NCBI GenBank assembly: GCA_030435675.1
Contig: CM059621.1
Coordinates: 1,550,001 to 1,614,000, forward strand
Reading direction: 5' to 3'
Source: Steinernema hermaphroditum
Lineage: Eukaryota; Nematoda; Chromadorea; Rhabditida; Steinernematidae
DNA: 64,000 nucleotides
Below, piece by piece: positions 43,297 to 54,411 of this stretch. The translations under genes were made by a program, and so were the position numbers. The notes below the pieces were generated by a model. That model was not told where the DNA came from. It made no database searches and was given only the letters and a program-made list of their open reading frames with translations. Position 1 is the stretch's first letter; every line of letters begins with the position of its first letter.

Positions 43297-44253
43297 CTAC
43301 TTTATTGCTGGAGCAACATCGGTCTTACAACAGAAATTTTTCCGAACACTTAGGAATATAGCTGTGACGGCTTTACGATATGGCTTAAATGTGACAATTG
43401 ACACAATTGAGAAAAGGGTTCCATGATTATATACGATAATTTTACAAATTAACGAGATTTCGCGTCCATGTGGGATATTCGGATAGACATGACAGAGACC
43501 AAGCAGAGAAATCGGGAGCTGACCAAAAATTACCGGTATCAAGGTGATGATAATCAAGTATCGAAGAGATTTTCTATGCATTTCCACTGTTTCCTTACTG
43601 TAACGATTAGCCATTCTCAGGAGATGACGTCTAAGAAGAACTGAGAACGTGACAGCAATAGCCGTGAGCGTCAAAACAGACGCACCCGCGCCTAGACCGA
43701 GAGCTTTTCGTCCGGTTCCAATCGAATGAACACAGTAGACCATGTATCCAAGCGAGAGCTCATTCTTCAGAGCACGATGCTCGTAAGGGACTACCGAAAT
43801 GGCACCGACGGAGAAGGAGACATGCAGGACGAAACAGAAAATGATCAGCCATAATGACCTAATTTTCCTTGTGAAATGTGGATAGGCAATGGCAAAGTAG
43901 CGATAGGGGAAGGCGAGAGTTAAGGCTACCCCAATGTTCATCATACAGGCCGAGGTCATTCCAATAAATATTCGTACAATCAAGTCCTTGTCCCCGAAAA
44001 CGTTCGGTATACCATCGATGCGAAAACATCCGGTTGGCAGGACAGGACTGTTTCGAAATAGCACCGCAACGATATTCGACGCCAAGTTCCATATCATAGC
44101 ATTCAGAATGAAGAACGGCAAAAAGCCCATACTCTTTGGCGAGTGGCGATAAATCACGTACATTGCAAGTGCTTTCACGGGAATGTGAATGATAGTGCTC
44201 ACGTCTATCACTGTGTTATGCACAGAGGAAGACATGAATGAACTGGTATCCAT
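43297..44253 (-). CDS. Serpentine chemoreceptor, srh-type, single exon
   Basis: 318 residues from ATG 44253 (an in-frame ATG lies at 44262), no introns. IIHIPVKALAMYVIYRHSPKS at helix 1, TLAFPYRYFAIAYPHF after helix 3, and YNHGTLFSIVSIVTFKPYRK at the end, where the full srh PYR is kept. Closest in layout to the gene at 27843. A loop-2 fragment of it has been copied to 40535-40645. Confidence 0.88.
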   Translation of the reverse strand: MDTSSFMSSSVHNTVIDVSTIIHIPVKALAMYVIYRHSPKSMGFLPFFILNAMIWNLASNIVAVLFRNSPVLPTGCFRIDGIPNVFGDKDLIVRIFIGMTSACMMNIGVALTLAFPYRYFAIAYPHFTRKIRSLWLIIFCFVLHVSFSVGAISVVPYEHRALKNELSLGYMVYCVHSIGTGRKALGLGAGASVLTLTAIAVTFSVLLRRHLLRMANRYSKETVEMHRKSLRYLIIITLIPVIFGQLPISLLGLCHVYPNIPHGREISLICKIIVYNHGTLFSIVSIVTFKPYRKAVTAIFLSVRKNFCCKTDVAPAIK

Positions 44254-44262
44254 GGTGAGCAA

Positions 44263-45419
44263 AGCAACAACAAAGATATTTCTCTATTCTGAACTTCAAT
44301 GGCTTGTTTGTAGCTACTACCTATGAGTACAATAATGGCAACTCCCGTTATTGCGGCGCTTTTATATTTATTGGGAATGGGTGGTATTTTGACATGGCAT
44401 AACGACGATAAATGATCAGTTATCGTTACACATATACTTAGTCGTGTTTGTGACACCAAATCCCGTCGAGCTGGTACATTCTTTCCCAAGAACTTGCGTC
44501 TTTGTAGTGAAGGTGATCTCCGCTCGCAATAATTGACAAAAACAAGGACTTTCTCAGACAAACTTATAAACTTCCTTTTTACATAAAGATCTGATGCTGA
44601 TGTGAAAGCTGATGTTATGATTGGCTGCACATAATTGACTTTATCTTCGCAGAACTACACTGTTGACGTTCATTTCGACTGAACATTCATGACGGTGGTG
44701 CACAGTGGGTGGAATAGAAAAACCATCATTGGAACAGTCAGTTGGAATCGGACAACCTTGTTGGCAAGACGTTGGACCTAGGGCTGCCTAGCATTCCAAG
44801 CCTTCCGGGTGCCGAGGCAATCATTGTGCCAAGAAAGACCGGTTATTCAATTCATTCAGTGGGTCTCAAGAAGCGTCGGACGAAGCCGTCGTCCGGTTGT
44901 CACAGACAGCAATTAAAGGTCTTAGGCATTCAATTTCAAAATAATCAAAACCCGTGGTTCCATTCGGGCACCGGGTGGCCGAACCGTTACCTAACTGCCA
45001 CTTCTTCACATTAAAGTCAGGCAAGATCAGGGTTCCATTTGCTTCAATGTAAAGCCTTTTGGCTTTCGATTTTTTTTGTTTTTATGAACCTTGAACCACA
45101 CGCAAAGAGGAATTCGTCAGCTAGCCGGAATTGAGTGAAATGGAAAGCCAATGATGTTTTTTCGCAAACAGGTGATGCCGGCTCTTCTCTTGTTTGTAAC
45201 AGTTGGGGTCTGTTTTCGAGTTTTAGAAAGCGTTTAGCCGCCAAATGATTCAAAGACGTCGAATGTCTTACGTTATATCCCAGCCGACGAGTTGTTTCTC
45301 TCAATCAGTGACATCCTTGCTTTGTTATTAGAGCGTGATCTCGGTTAGGGTATAAAAAAATAGTGTGTCCGCCTAGAGTGTGAACATAAAAAACGTATTA
45401 TTTTCAGTGATTTGCGAGC
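44263..45419. other. Intergenic; possible trans-splice acceptor before A6
   Basis: No gene found. TTATTTTCAG ends near 45406, 14 bp before the A6 ATG, without a preceding exon, so it may accept a spliced leader. Confidence 0.35.
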
Positions 45420-46057
45420 ATGGCTGACTGGTACGAAGATGAGAACAAATATGCTCCCTGTTGCTGCAGATGCAGCGTGACGGTAAGAGATGCTTTCTGC
45501 AGTTTTCCATCCATGGTTGCGATTAATATGATCCTATCCTGAGGATTGTCAATTAAGAAAAACCTGATATAAGCGTTCATTGTTGTAGACGGTCATGAAT
45601 GTCATCACGAAGATCACTGTAGCATTTCATATGGCCTTATTAAAAAGGATAACTTCCGCAAGTATACCTACAGAGCTGAAAATCTTCACCGTGGTGGCTC
45701 TCGTACTATTCAGTATACCGCCATGTGCCGCATGGTATGGTATTCAAAAGCGGAAGCCCTTTTGGTTGCTTCCTTATATGGTCACACTGGTACGTCTCAC
45801 TAGGAACTATTTCAGGTTAAATCGTTTTTAAGGTGATTACCGTAACTGGATTGTTCACCACCGTCGCCTTTCTTATGTTCCTGGCGGCCACCGAACCCGA
45901 CGGTAGGCAAAACGTAAATGATTATTGAAGTCTGACGAGTACTTATTCAGAAGGTGCACGTATCATCTGGATCCTCTGGGCTGTCATTCTTGCTGTCCCG
46001 CTATTACTCAACGTATGGTTTGTAGCTGTGACAAGAAGATGCTACCAATATCTATGA
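45420..46057 (+). CDS. LAPTM-like four-helix membrane protein, family A copy 6
   Basis: 146 residues in four exons (45420-45482, 45589-45789, 45833-45902, 45951-46057). MADWYEDENKYAPCCCRCSVT carries the Cys cluster. Helices: MNVITKITVAFHMALL (weak), IFTVVALVLFSIPPCAAWY, VITVTGLFTTVAFLMFLAA and IIWILWAVILAVPLLLNVWFVAV, ending TRRCYQYL. The CYxYL end matches A5, A7, A8 and A9. Exon lengths 201 and 70 are as in the other copies. Helix 1 is unusually polar (two Lys, Thr, His), which may alter folding. Confidence 0.86.
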
Positions 46058-46658
46058 TTTGCAATGTGTGCTAGTTAATCATGCCATTGAGTATAAACGC
46101 CGTTTCACGCGATTTCGCACCCTTTAAAAACAAAGGGTTAACTAGCCCTACGGGCCGAAAAATGTCGCTAGACTTCTGCCGGTAGACACATGTCCTTTCG
46201 GACCGTCCAATGGAGCAAAAATATCGCTTCGGTGGAAGGATTGGCGCGCAAAGGATCGGGTTTTTCGGCATTCAATTGAAACCCAGTAAAGAAACGAGTG
46301 GCCTAGTGGTATCGAAGGCATAACGGGCATGGGCTAGTGAACCAATCGCTAAATGACGGTCCATATGGCTAATTGCGAACGTGCATGGTTTCGGAGTCCG
46401 TCAAACGTCGCCCTTACTCCTCATCTTTTCTGCTGCCTGAAAAGGTTACTTTTTTACGCTGTTTCCTCCACATCCGACCGCTCCTCCAAACATACACAAA
46501 CCAGTGGGCCATCGGTCCAAAAACGGCGATCACAGAGATGCCCCGAAGTCGAGTGGAAGTTAAGAAGTGGAACTTGAGAAGTAATCAGTGGGAAAGATTA
46601 ATTGGGTTGTTTACGCGGAAGCTTTCGTTCAACGGGCCTCAAGCTTATGTGAGTGGGC
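46058..46658. other. Intergenic, nothing firm
   Basis: Contains GAGTGGCCTAGTGGTATCGAAGGC near 46293, which looks like a pol III A box, but no B box follows and no tRNA cloverleaf forms. Confidence 0.3.
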
Positions 46659-46705
46659 TTGTTTTCGTTTTTTTTGGCTGGCCGACAAATTCCCAATCGA
46701 CCTGG
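46659..46705 (+). promoter_or_regulatory. Family A upstream block, copy 7
   Basis: CTTGTTTTCGTTTTTTTTGGCTGGCCGACAAATTCCCAATCGACCTGG, about 340 bp before the A7 start, following the order TGTTTTCG, GGC-AAA, ATCGA. Confidence 0.4.
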
Positions 46706-47001
46706 GACGCCGCGCCGCATTTCAGAAATCGATATCTTATTTTTGCAACCTGTTATTGCATTATACGACTGCAAATTTTCATGACGACTGCTTGTTTTAT
46801 ATTCAGTTCGTTAGGTTATGGCGATTTCGACATTCTTCTCTACTAAAGTATATTTGAATAACATGCTTTTATGTAGTAGATCCTCCAAAAGCCGCTCAGA
46901 TTTCAGATTTATACTTCTCCTCTTATTGTACCGTTCTTCAAGAGTTACTGTTCTACATAGCATACAGCATACATAAGCATACATAAAACCCAAGCTAAAA
47001 C

Positions 47002-47763
47002 ATGTCTGGTGTTGACGAGGAAAAAAACAAGTACATCCCATGTTGCTGCTGCAATTGTGACGTTACGGTAAGTCACTTCGAACATTAGCATTTGCCGAAG
47101 GTAAGAAGGTAAAAGATATTAACTTATATTTAACACTGCATTATCGACTGTGGTGTGCACGTATGTATATTTTCAGAGTGTCACGGTGGTCGGTTCCATT
47201 TTGATCCTCATAGGTGCCACAGTCAACCTTCTGCAAGTGTACAGCGGCAACTTTTCACTCGAATTGAAAGTCATCAGTGCAGTGGCAAACGTTACTTTCT
47301 GCGTGTTTGCGATATTAGCCATAATTGGAACATGCAAGTGGAATCCATACCTGGTGGCTCCCTTGTTCATCGCGTTAGTAAGTTTTCAGAGGGTAGTTTA
47401 TAATCTTGAGCAGCATCCTGGAAATTATGACATTGACGTTGACCCATGTCTTCCATGCGCCAGTTCTAATTTTCGTGTTATCAAACGTTGACGTTCAGAT
47501 TGTGTCATCTATCGGATCATGCGTTGCAATTGCCGTTTACGTGATCGAGTCCTGCACGGCTGTGAACGGTAAGTACCTAAATGAGATCAAATGTACACTA
47601 CATATGTTCAGAACGGATGCACAGGCATTATATCTTGGCTGCGGTTGCATTTTTGATAGAGTTGCCGTTCAGTATATGGTTCGCATATGTCACATTACAG
47701 TGCTACAAATATTTGAGGAGCTGGAATAGAAATCATTCGACAATGCAGACAGCCGAAACCTAA
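47002..47763 (+). CDS. LAPTM-like four-helix membrane protein, family A copy 7
   Basis: 162 residues in four exons (47002-47067, 47177-47377, 47499-47568, 47612-47763). N-terminus MSGVDEEKNKYIPCCCCNCD then VT, the fullest Cys cluster (CCCCNC). Helices: VTVVGSILILIGATVNLLQ, VANVTFCVFAILAIIGTC, IVSSIGSCVAIAVYVI and YILAAVAFLIELPFSIWFAYV, then LQCYKYLRSWNRN. CNPY-like KWNPYLVAP follows helix 2, as in A5 and A9. This is the best-preserved copy and a good reference for the family. Confidence 0.88.
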
Positions 47764-48326
47764 TCGACCTTCTAAGACTGAAATTGAAATTAACTTCATT
47801 CACTGTATCGTAACGATACTATAAATTTGTCGTGTCGCTCAGAGAAGAATCCTCGATCTGACTGATTCCTGAATCACGAAGAAGACATGAAGCTAGCAAG
47901 CCCGTTCGTTCCTTCCCAAATGATTGTCTGTTCCTACAATGAGTTTCCTAAGAGTTCCTAAGAACGATCGCTTTTTTCTTTGTCAGGTAAAGGTAAAGTC
48001 AACATGTTTCCTACAAAATGAACTGACTATACTATAGTCCCATTTTCGTTAGATAGTGGTCCTCTCGTTTGTTCATTCTTTCCCTAGGACATCGGACTGA
48101 TATCTAATCCACGTAATTTTGCTGCATGTTTCTATCGCTGTATGTATCAACTTAAAAAAGACATAACGTTATTTCTTTCTTTCGTTATGTATCGAAGGCT
48201 AGCCGGTACATTTTGTCGAAGTGTCACAAGGGATGTGATGGATGAAAAAGAGACGGGAAGTGAATATAAATTGGGTTATTTACCCTCATTCTTTCGTCGC
48301 AGTTCCCTGTTGTTTATGTCGCTACG
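47764..48326. other. Intergenic, nothing recognised
   Basis: No supported gene or repeat between A7 and the A8 upstream block. Confidence 0.35.
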
Positions 48327-48374
48327 TTTGTTTTCGTTTTCCACCCAATGGCAAACGCCAAATCGATCTGGACC
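48327..48374 (+). promoter_or_regulatory. Family A upstream block, copy 8
   Basis: TTTGTTTTCGTTTTCCACCCAATGGCAAACGCCAAATCGATCTGG, about 280 bp before the A8 start. Confidence 0.45.
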
Positions 48375-48608
48375 GTTGCGCCGAAATTCACGGGACGACT
48401 TCTCTTTTAACAATGCTCGTTCTTCCCGAGTGGATTATAATGTGAGCCACATGATAATAGTCGTGCTGCGCTTTATTCTCATGACCTATTTTGTGATGAG
48501 ATATATTCTCCAAGGGACGTTCACTTTTTAGGCTTGTCATTTCGCATTTTTGGTCAAATATTCAAAGGCTAATCTTGTGTTGTGTTCGAGGGAATAGCGC
48601 AAAGAAAC

Positions 48609-49390
48609 ATGCCTGGTTTTGACGACGAACGACACAAATATGTGCCCTGCTGCTGTTGTAATTGTGAGGTTACGGTAAATTGTTGCTGAGTATTCATGGT
48701 TCCCGGTAGCATTAACCATTATGCAGGCTTGCCGCTTTGTCAAAATTTTAGACCGCCACGATTGTCATCGTTGTTCTCGTTCTCATCGGTAGCTCAGGCA
48801 ACCTTCTGCAATTGCCCACCGCAAATCTTTCCCCAGACATTAGGGTGACCATTGGCGTCATGAATGCCGCTTTCTGCGTGTCAGCAGTGCTAGCTGTTTT
48901 TGTATTTGTATTTGTCAGCGCAGTTCATTCTTGTTGATCCCTTTGGTGGTTATGTTTGTAAGTTTTACTTTGTCGACAATGAACAGAAAAAGAAACAAAA
49001 GTGGGCACTTTTACTTCCTAACATATATGGAAGGCGATCTGCACCACAACCCCCCAAAAGAATCTTGAGGAATGTCCAAAATATGGAGCGTTGTTGCTGT
49101 CTTTCTATTTTCTTTGGTTTTCAGTTTATCAGCTGCATCGGTTCGTGCCTGGGAATTGTCTTTGGTGTTGTTCTGCTCCTCATTAGTACGGAAGGTGATG
49201 TGTCAAGTCAGACTTACTATCTTACGCGGACTGTTTAGATGAAGTGCGTACCCATGGGGCAGGGTTGGCTGTCGGAATAACAATCATGTTACTGATTAAT
49301 ATATGGCTGACCAGCATAGTACGACAGTGTTACATGTATCTGAAGTGTTGCGGCAGAAATAGCTGGAGAGCGCAGACGAGCGACATTTGA
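48609..49390 (+). pseudogene. Family A copy 8, frameshifted in exon 2
   Basis: Closest to A7: MPGFDDERHKYVPCCCCNCE then VT. Exons 48609-48674, 48752-48957, 49125-49194, 49239-49390. Exon 2 is 206 nt instead of the 201 seen in intact copies. The extra five bases fall in a TTTGTATTTGTATTTG stretch near 48898-48915, probably slippage. The frame then runs to an early stop, while the shifted frame still encodes FLLIPLVVMF. Exons 3-4 remain open (FISCIGSCLGIVFGVVLLL, then RQCYMYLKCCGRN). Recently broken, or a sequencing error. Confidence 0.7.
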
Positions 49391-50090
49391 TCGAGCTGCT
49401 ACTTATTCAACGCATTTACCTGTATATTTGTTTTATGCCATTTATAGCCGTTGGCAGACTTGGCTGGATCCGAAGTTCGGATTCGAACCAAAACCCATCC
49501 AAGTCTTATCGTGGATATTTGTTCGTTTTGTAGCCCTAACTTGCTGGCATAATGAATGCATTTTGCAAATGGAGACTTAATCTAATTGCAGCGGAACTAA
49601 ACACAGACATGAACAGCTGCGAGTCCAGGAGGTCATTGAGAATCATCTCCTGCCATACCTGCACAATTTCCAGTCGCCCAACTTCGCCTTTCACCACACG
49701 TAAAAATGAATGCAGGCTCATTTCACACACCACAGCCATTTCGAAGCTACCGCATGCATCAGAATTCAATCTGGAGCTACCGTATAGTGCAGGCCAAGGA
49801 CAAGCCTACTCACCGACAGCTAGAAAACTAAGGGTGTGGGTGAATTTTAATTGTAGCTACTGTAATTCGCCATGTTTATTCGGCGCTACATTCCAGTGCG
49901 GCGACTTGAGTCGGTTCGGAATAGAAAAAAGGCGAGCTAGAAGGCGAACCTACCCATTCGCAGGTAGGTCGGTTCGGTTTGAGCTCAGTTGGCCTTATTG
50001 CTTAGCTTGGATGTGATAACAAGGATGTGATGGAATTGTGTGTTGTTTTTGCCTCGAAGCCAGGCGTCCGACTTCCTGATGTTTACGACT
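49391..50090. other. Intergenic, nothing recognised
   Basis: A hairpin GGATCCGAAGTTCGGATTC near 49468-49487 is the only structure noted. Confidence 0.35.
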
Positions 50091-50120
50091 TTGTTTTCGT
50101 TTTCGCCGTCAAAAGGCGTC
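50091..50120 (+). promoter_or_regulatory. Family A upstream block, copy 9 (short)
   Basis: TTTGTTTTCGTTTTCGCCGTCAAAAGGCG, about 230 bp before the A9 ATG; the ATCGAT part is not recognisable. Confidence 0.4.
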
Positions 50121-50321
50121 TGTTTTGCTTGGTGGACTGATGGGGTTGAAACGTCGAAAGCGAAAGGGGTTGAAGATTCCATCTTTGTTGGTTGCTTTTC
50201 CAGAATTTCACTTCTTGAAGTTCTTGAAGCAATCGCCAGCAAATGATGCATTCAGTTTCAGTTTTCCATATTTGTGTGCAGTTTCACCTAGCTTTTTGGC
50301 AAATCTTTTAGCACGCAGGAT

Positions 50322-50974
50322 ATGTCCGGATCCGACGACAAATACGGTGTTGCTGTTGTGGTTGAAGTGCCAAGGTGAGCTGTTTTCCGACACCTCGTAC
50401 CGCACAAAACCACTTTGCGATATGCAATATATTGAACCTTAAGAGAACGACAATTTCTATCGTTGTGCTCGTCATCATCGGTGCTGCCATCAACCTCCAG
50501 CAACTGCTTAATGCAAACATAGTGCTGGAAATCAAGTTGCCCTATGGTGTTGTGAATTTAGTATTCTGTGTGTCCGCGATATTGGCCATCATCGGAACGG
50601 ATAAAGGAAGTCCGTATCTACTGCTTCCCTTGACAGTAACACTAGTAGGTTTCTATGTCATTCCATAACTAATCAAAACATTAAGCTGACGGCTTGCGTC
50701 GGCTCATGCATCAAGATCACACTTACTGGAAAATCGCTATACTTTGGAGAGAACAGTAAGTGTAAACGAAAAGGGTTAGAAAGATTTCGACTCTATAGAA
50801 AAGACACATGCGCAGGAGATGCTTGTTGCTCTTGGATTTGCTGTCTGCCTACTGTTCTTTGCATGGTCTATCAACGTCACAAAGCAGTGCTACCGGTATT
50901 TGAAGAGATGCAGAGGAATCATCGTGAAGAATCGACCGAAATTGCCAAAATTTAAACTATCCTTTGATTTATGA
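50322..50974 (+). pseudogene. Family A copy 9, damaged N-terminus and helix 3
   Basis: Exons 50322-50374, 50444-50644, 50686-50755, 50799-50974 keep family lengths (201, 70). The ATG frame of exon 1 (MSGSDDKYGVAVVV) is out of phase with exon 2. The frame that joins exon 2 reads CCCCG then a stop, showing the former Cys cluster behind a one-base loss. Helix 3 has become polar (TACVGSCIKITLTGKSLYFG). Helices 1, 2 and 4 and TKQCYRYLKRC are intact. Likely a pseudogene, though a downstream start cannot be excluded. Confidence 0.65.
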
Positions 50975-51029
50975 AATGAACTGATAATTTCGTAACTCTG
51001 AATTGTGAAAAGAAGTTCCTGACGTCGCC

Positions 51030-51515
51030 TTCGGTCCTTATGCAATGGAAAAGAAGACTCTTCAACCAGTGCGTGCTGCCGGCGATGCTGTATGGTTGCG
51101 AAACCTGGACGCTCACGAAGGCTGCACGAAGAAAGCTGGAAGCCAGCCAGCGTCGAATGGAAAGAAGAATGCTTCGTGTCAGGCTCCTGGAGAGAAGGAC
51201 AAACGAATGGCTGAGAGGAGTTACAAAGCTGAAAGACGCCCACGGATCAGCGACAAGAAGGAAGTGGAACTACGCCTGGAAGATTGCTCGTGAGATGCCT
51301 GAGAAGTGGTCGACGAAGCTCGAAGAATGGCGGCCACCGAAGACGCGCCCCATCGGAAGACCGAGGACTAGATGGCGAGATGACTTCACGAAGAAAATAG
51401 GAACGCAACGATGGCGACAACGAGCAAGAGAAGAAGACCGACAACAATGGCTTTATATGGGGTGTGGCTCGATATAATGTTGAAGATTCCACAAATAAAT
51501 CGTAAATCGAATTGT
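51030..51515 (+). mobile_element. RTE-type non-LTR retrotransposon, 3' fragment
   Basis: An open frame 51040-51477 encodes the C-terminal part of a reverse-transcriptase polyprotein: LFNQCVLPAMLYGCETWTLT, then RRMERRMLRVRLLERRTNEW and a RPIGRPRTRWRDDF motif near the end. The order YGCETW...RRMLR...GRPRTRW.DDF is typical of RTE-like elements. The catalytic RT domain and endonuclease are missing, which is normal for 5'-truncated insertions. A short AT-rich tail follows the stop. Confidence 0.85.
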
Positions 51516-52450
51516 GAACAACAATGTGGACGGCTTGCAAGTGGGTGACTCACAAACACTCACAACTGCTATGCCTACAAAACGAGTAGACAGGATCATT
51601 TCTACCTAAATGAAATAGAGGACAAATGTGGAAAAAATGATCCTTGTATTCACGAAAACTACAACTACTCATGACCAAATGTTTCCGAATCGCACTCCTG
51701 AATAATTCTCCACTTTGAGCAGAGAGATTCATATTTGCTGTTCATACAGCACTGTCTGAGTTCTATCGTCTGTGCCAATCCCACGTCAGAGGATATCAGT
51801 CAGAAAAAAATAAGCAGGTGGAAAGCTAGACCAAAACATTTTTTCGACTCAAAACTTAATTTTCGACTTTTCAACCTTATCAAGAACCACACGGGAAAGA
51901 GATTATATCATCAGACTTTCAGGCATTCTTTACCTGCATAAATGCAAACGTGTAAGTTGACTCACGTGCCAAAGTGCACCTTCTGTTTAGCATCGTCATC
52001 GTTCGTCTAAATTGTTTGCAAACTAATATCCTCATTGATATCATATGGTTTAGAACAACGCTTTGTTTTACCTATGTCATGAATACAACACTACAAACAA
52101 AATGCCGTTAACAAAGGCTGAATTAATTGTGAATCATTGACGACAATCAAACCAGAGACGTGTTTGCGTTATCGCCACAGCTTGTTGAAAAGGTGCACCG
52201 GATAGGATATAGTATACATTATCGCGCCTGCTGTTTCGCAGCCGTAGAAGTGTGTCTGCTGCACTATAACAGCTGACTAGTGATGGTTCATTATGTTTTC
52301 AATGAGGCACTGTCTGGGCTGACGGTTACTGTGTATTATTTATAATCTCGTGTCTGCACCTATACCTCGATTCCGATGACAACTGTAGCACAAATTACCC
52401 CTGCTTTAGCTAGATATCTTCAATGCATACTGATCCCGTTTCTATTCCAG
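51516..52450. other. Intergenic; acceptor-like site before the next receptor
   Basis: No gene seen. TTTCTATTCCAG ends at 52450, directly before the ATG, so the receptor may be trans-spliced or have a 5' UTR intron. Confidence 0.4.
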
Positions 52451-53683
52451 ATGAACGAGACCAGCGACATTGTGCGAGATTGTGAAAATGGTTTCGAACC
52501 CTTCCGTATATTCATCCTGGCCAACGCGGTCATCGCAATTCCGCTTAGTCTGCTCGTACTTTACTTGATAATTGTGAAATCGCCGAAACACTTAAACAGA
52601 TACAAATATATCTTGCTGAACATATGGGTACGCCTGGGATTTTAACAGTCCTTATTTATTGTTTCATCATTACAGGTTTGGGTTTTTGTAACGGATATGC
52701 TGCTAGAAGTAATCTTCGTTCCAATCCCCCTGATGGACATCTTCAGTTTTTATGCAACCGGACTGGTTCAGTACTTAGACCCATCGGTTGGATTTTGGTG
52801 CTTTGTGAGTTTGGAAGTTGGTGTGAGATTCTATTGGACATTTCAGGTTGCTGGCGTCTTCTGTGTTTGTGAATCGCTCATATCCGTGCTGTTTGCGTTC
52901 TTCTATCGCTATCGATCACTGAAGCACGACTTCCAACTTTTTGGAAGACCAGTACGGAGGATGCATTATATCATCGGAATCATCCTTTTGTCCGTTATTC
53001 CTCCTGGATCAGTGGGAGTGGCCATGGCTTATAGCTACGTTCCAGATGACCAATTCAAAAAGTATATTCTACAGGTGAGATATCTTGGCGGATTGGGTTG
53101 ACGACATAGATTTAGAGTCAGACGAAATACGCGCCATTCTTCAGGCAGCGTCCAATTTTCGGCCTTAGCCAAATGGGCTTCGTCATAGGCTGCGGTGTGT
53201 TCTTCTTTTGGATTGTTGTTTGGACAGTTCTGGTGGCTTGGTGTATCCGTGGAATTCTTAAAGAGTTCAAGGTGAACCGTGCGAGTTTGTCAGATTTCAC
53301 ATATCGTCTTCATGTCCAGCTTTTAAAATCACTGGTCATACAAGTAGGAAAATCAAATTCTGTCCACTGTGAAACAGGCAAGATTTAGACTGTGTCACCA
53401 CTGGCTCTGCTGGCCGTTCCACTCTCAATTGACCTGGTAGGCCTGATATTTGGATTAAATTTAAGCAATGGTAAGGGAAAACAATTTTGTATTTATGACC
53501 ACTTTTCAAGATATGGTCAAGTTGACGCTGGCCACAATGGGCCTGCACTCGACCATCAACTCGCTCGCTGTCATTCTACTCATTGCACCATACAGACGAG
53601 CTGTCGCAGCCATTTTTCGCAGAAAAAAAGGAACGAGTGTTCACGTTACAGTCATATCAGTGCGTGACAGTGCCCAATCATAA
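52451..53683 (+). CDS. Serpentine chemoreceptor, str-superfamily, six exons
   Basis: 336 residues: exons 52451-52627, 52676-52804, 52847-53074, 53122-53343, 53389-53470, 53511-53683. Helix 1 LSLLVLYLIIVKSPKHLNRYK has the KSP motif of the Str superfamily. YKYILLNIWVWVFVTDMLLE is helix 2, FYRYRSLKHDFQLFGRP follows helix 3, and HSTINSLAVILLIAPYRRAV is the C-terminal signature. Exon 4 starts at 53122 (TKYAPFFRQRPIFG), inferred from the paralogue DYMPFLEQRRVFG. Close paralogue at 55877, more distant one at 63122; all share exon boundaries. Unlike the srh genes nearby it keeps its introns. Confidence 0.87.
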
Positions 53684-54404
53684 ACTGAGAGACATGTGAA
53701 CGTGTATGTAAATGATTAGATAAATGCAGTGCAGACGATGAGTTTGTATCTTAGCAACATAAAACACACGTATCACATCGTAGCCACTATCAGAGTAAAA
53801 GTCTGCAATCATATCAGCGTGTGGGCATCAAACCGGCTAGGTGCTGAATGCGGTGGAGGAGCGACGGTAGGGCACATTGAACGGATCGGAAAGCCACCTT
53901 TCGCTCGGCTAGCAATTCAGAAACCGTAATTTCACCGTATCGTCGGACTGAGTCATCTACAGGAATGATCAGTGACGACGGCCCTCTTAGCAGTGTATCA
54001 GTGTGTCCATATGGCTTTGAGGATGTGGGAGTTGTCAACCAGCGAGTTTTCGGTTTTAATAAGCAACGCGGATGACTGGTGGCGCAGACCCTCAGCCAGG
54101 TGTTAAAACTATGAGTGTCTGGTGAAGGACGTTTTGATGCCGCAGCGATCATTGCGTCCACAACAACGGCTATGAACGGCTCAATTCCATTCTGAGTGAA
54201 CTAACGGACGACGCGACAGACCGACATTAATGTAAGAACTTATCGGATAAGACAAATTCCATGCAAAATAAACAAAGCCTTGTTTATCCTCCATTATTTT
54301 GAGTGTATCGTGACATGGGCTAATGCTACGAATGCGTATATTTTCGCGTTTTCATATTTCCACTTTTAAGTACCGCAATTCCGGAACAATTCTCAACATG
54401 TACG
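53684..54404. other. Intergenic, nothing recognised
   Basis: Spacer between the receptor and the MULE element; no gene, RNA or repeat supported. Confidence 0.35.
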
Positions 54405-54411
54405 TCGTTGT

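Noticed and set aside
49440..49510. A tRNA gene (GGTTCGAATCC on the minus strand)
   Set aside because: The match comes from a simple hairpin GGATCCGAAGTTCGGATTC; no anticodon arm or acceptor stem.
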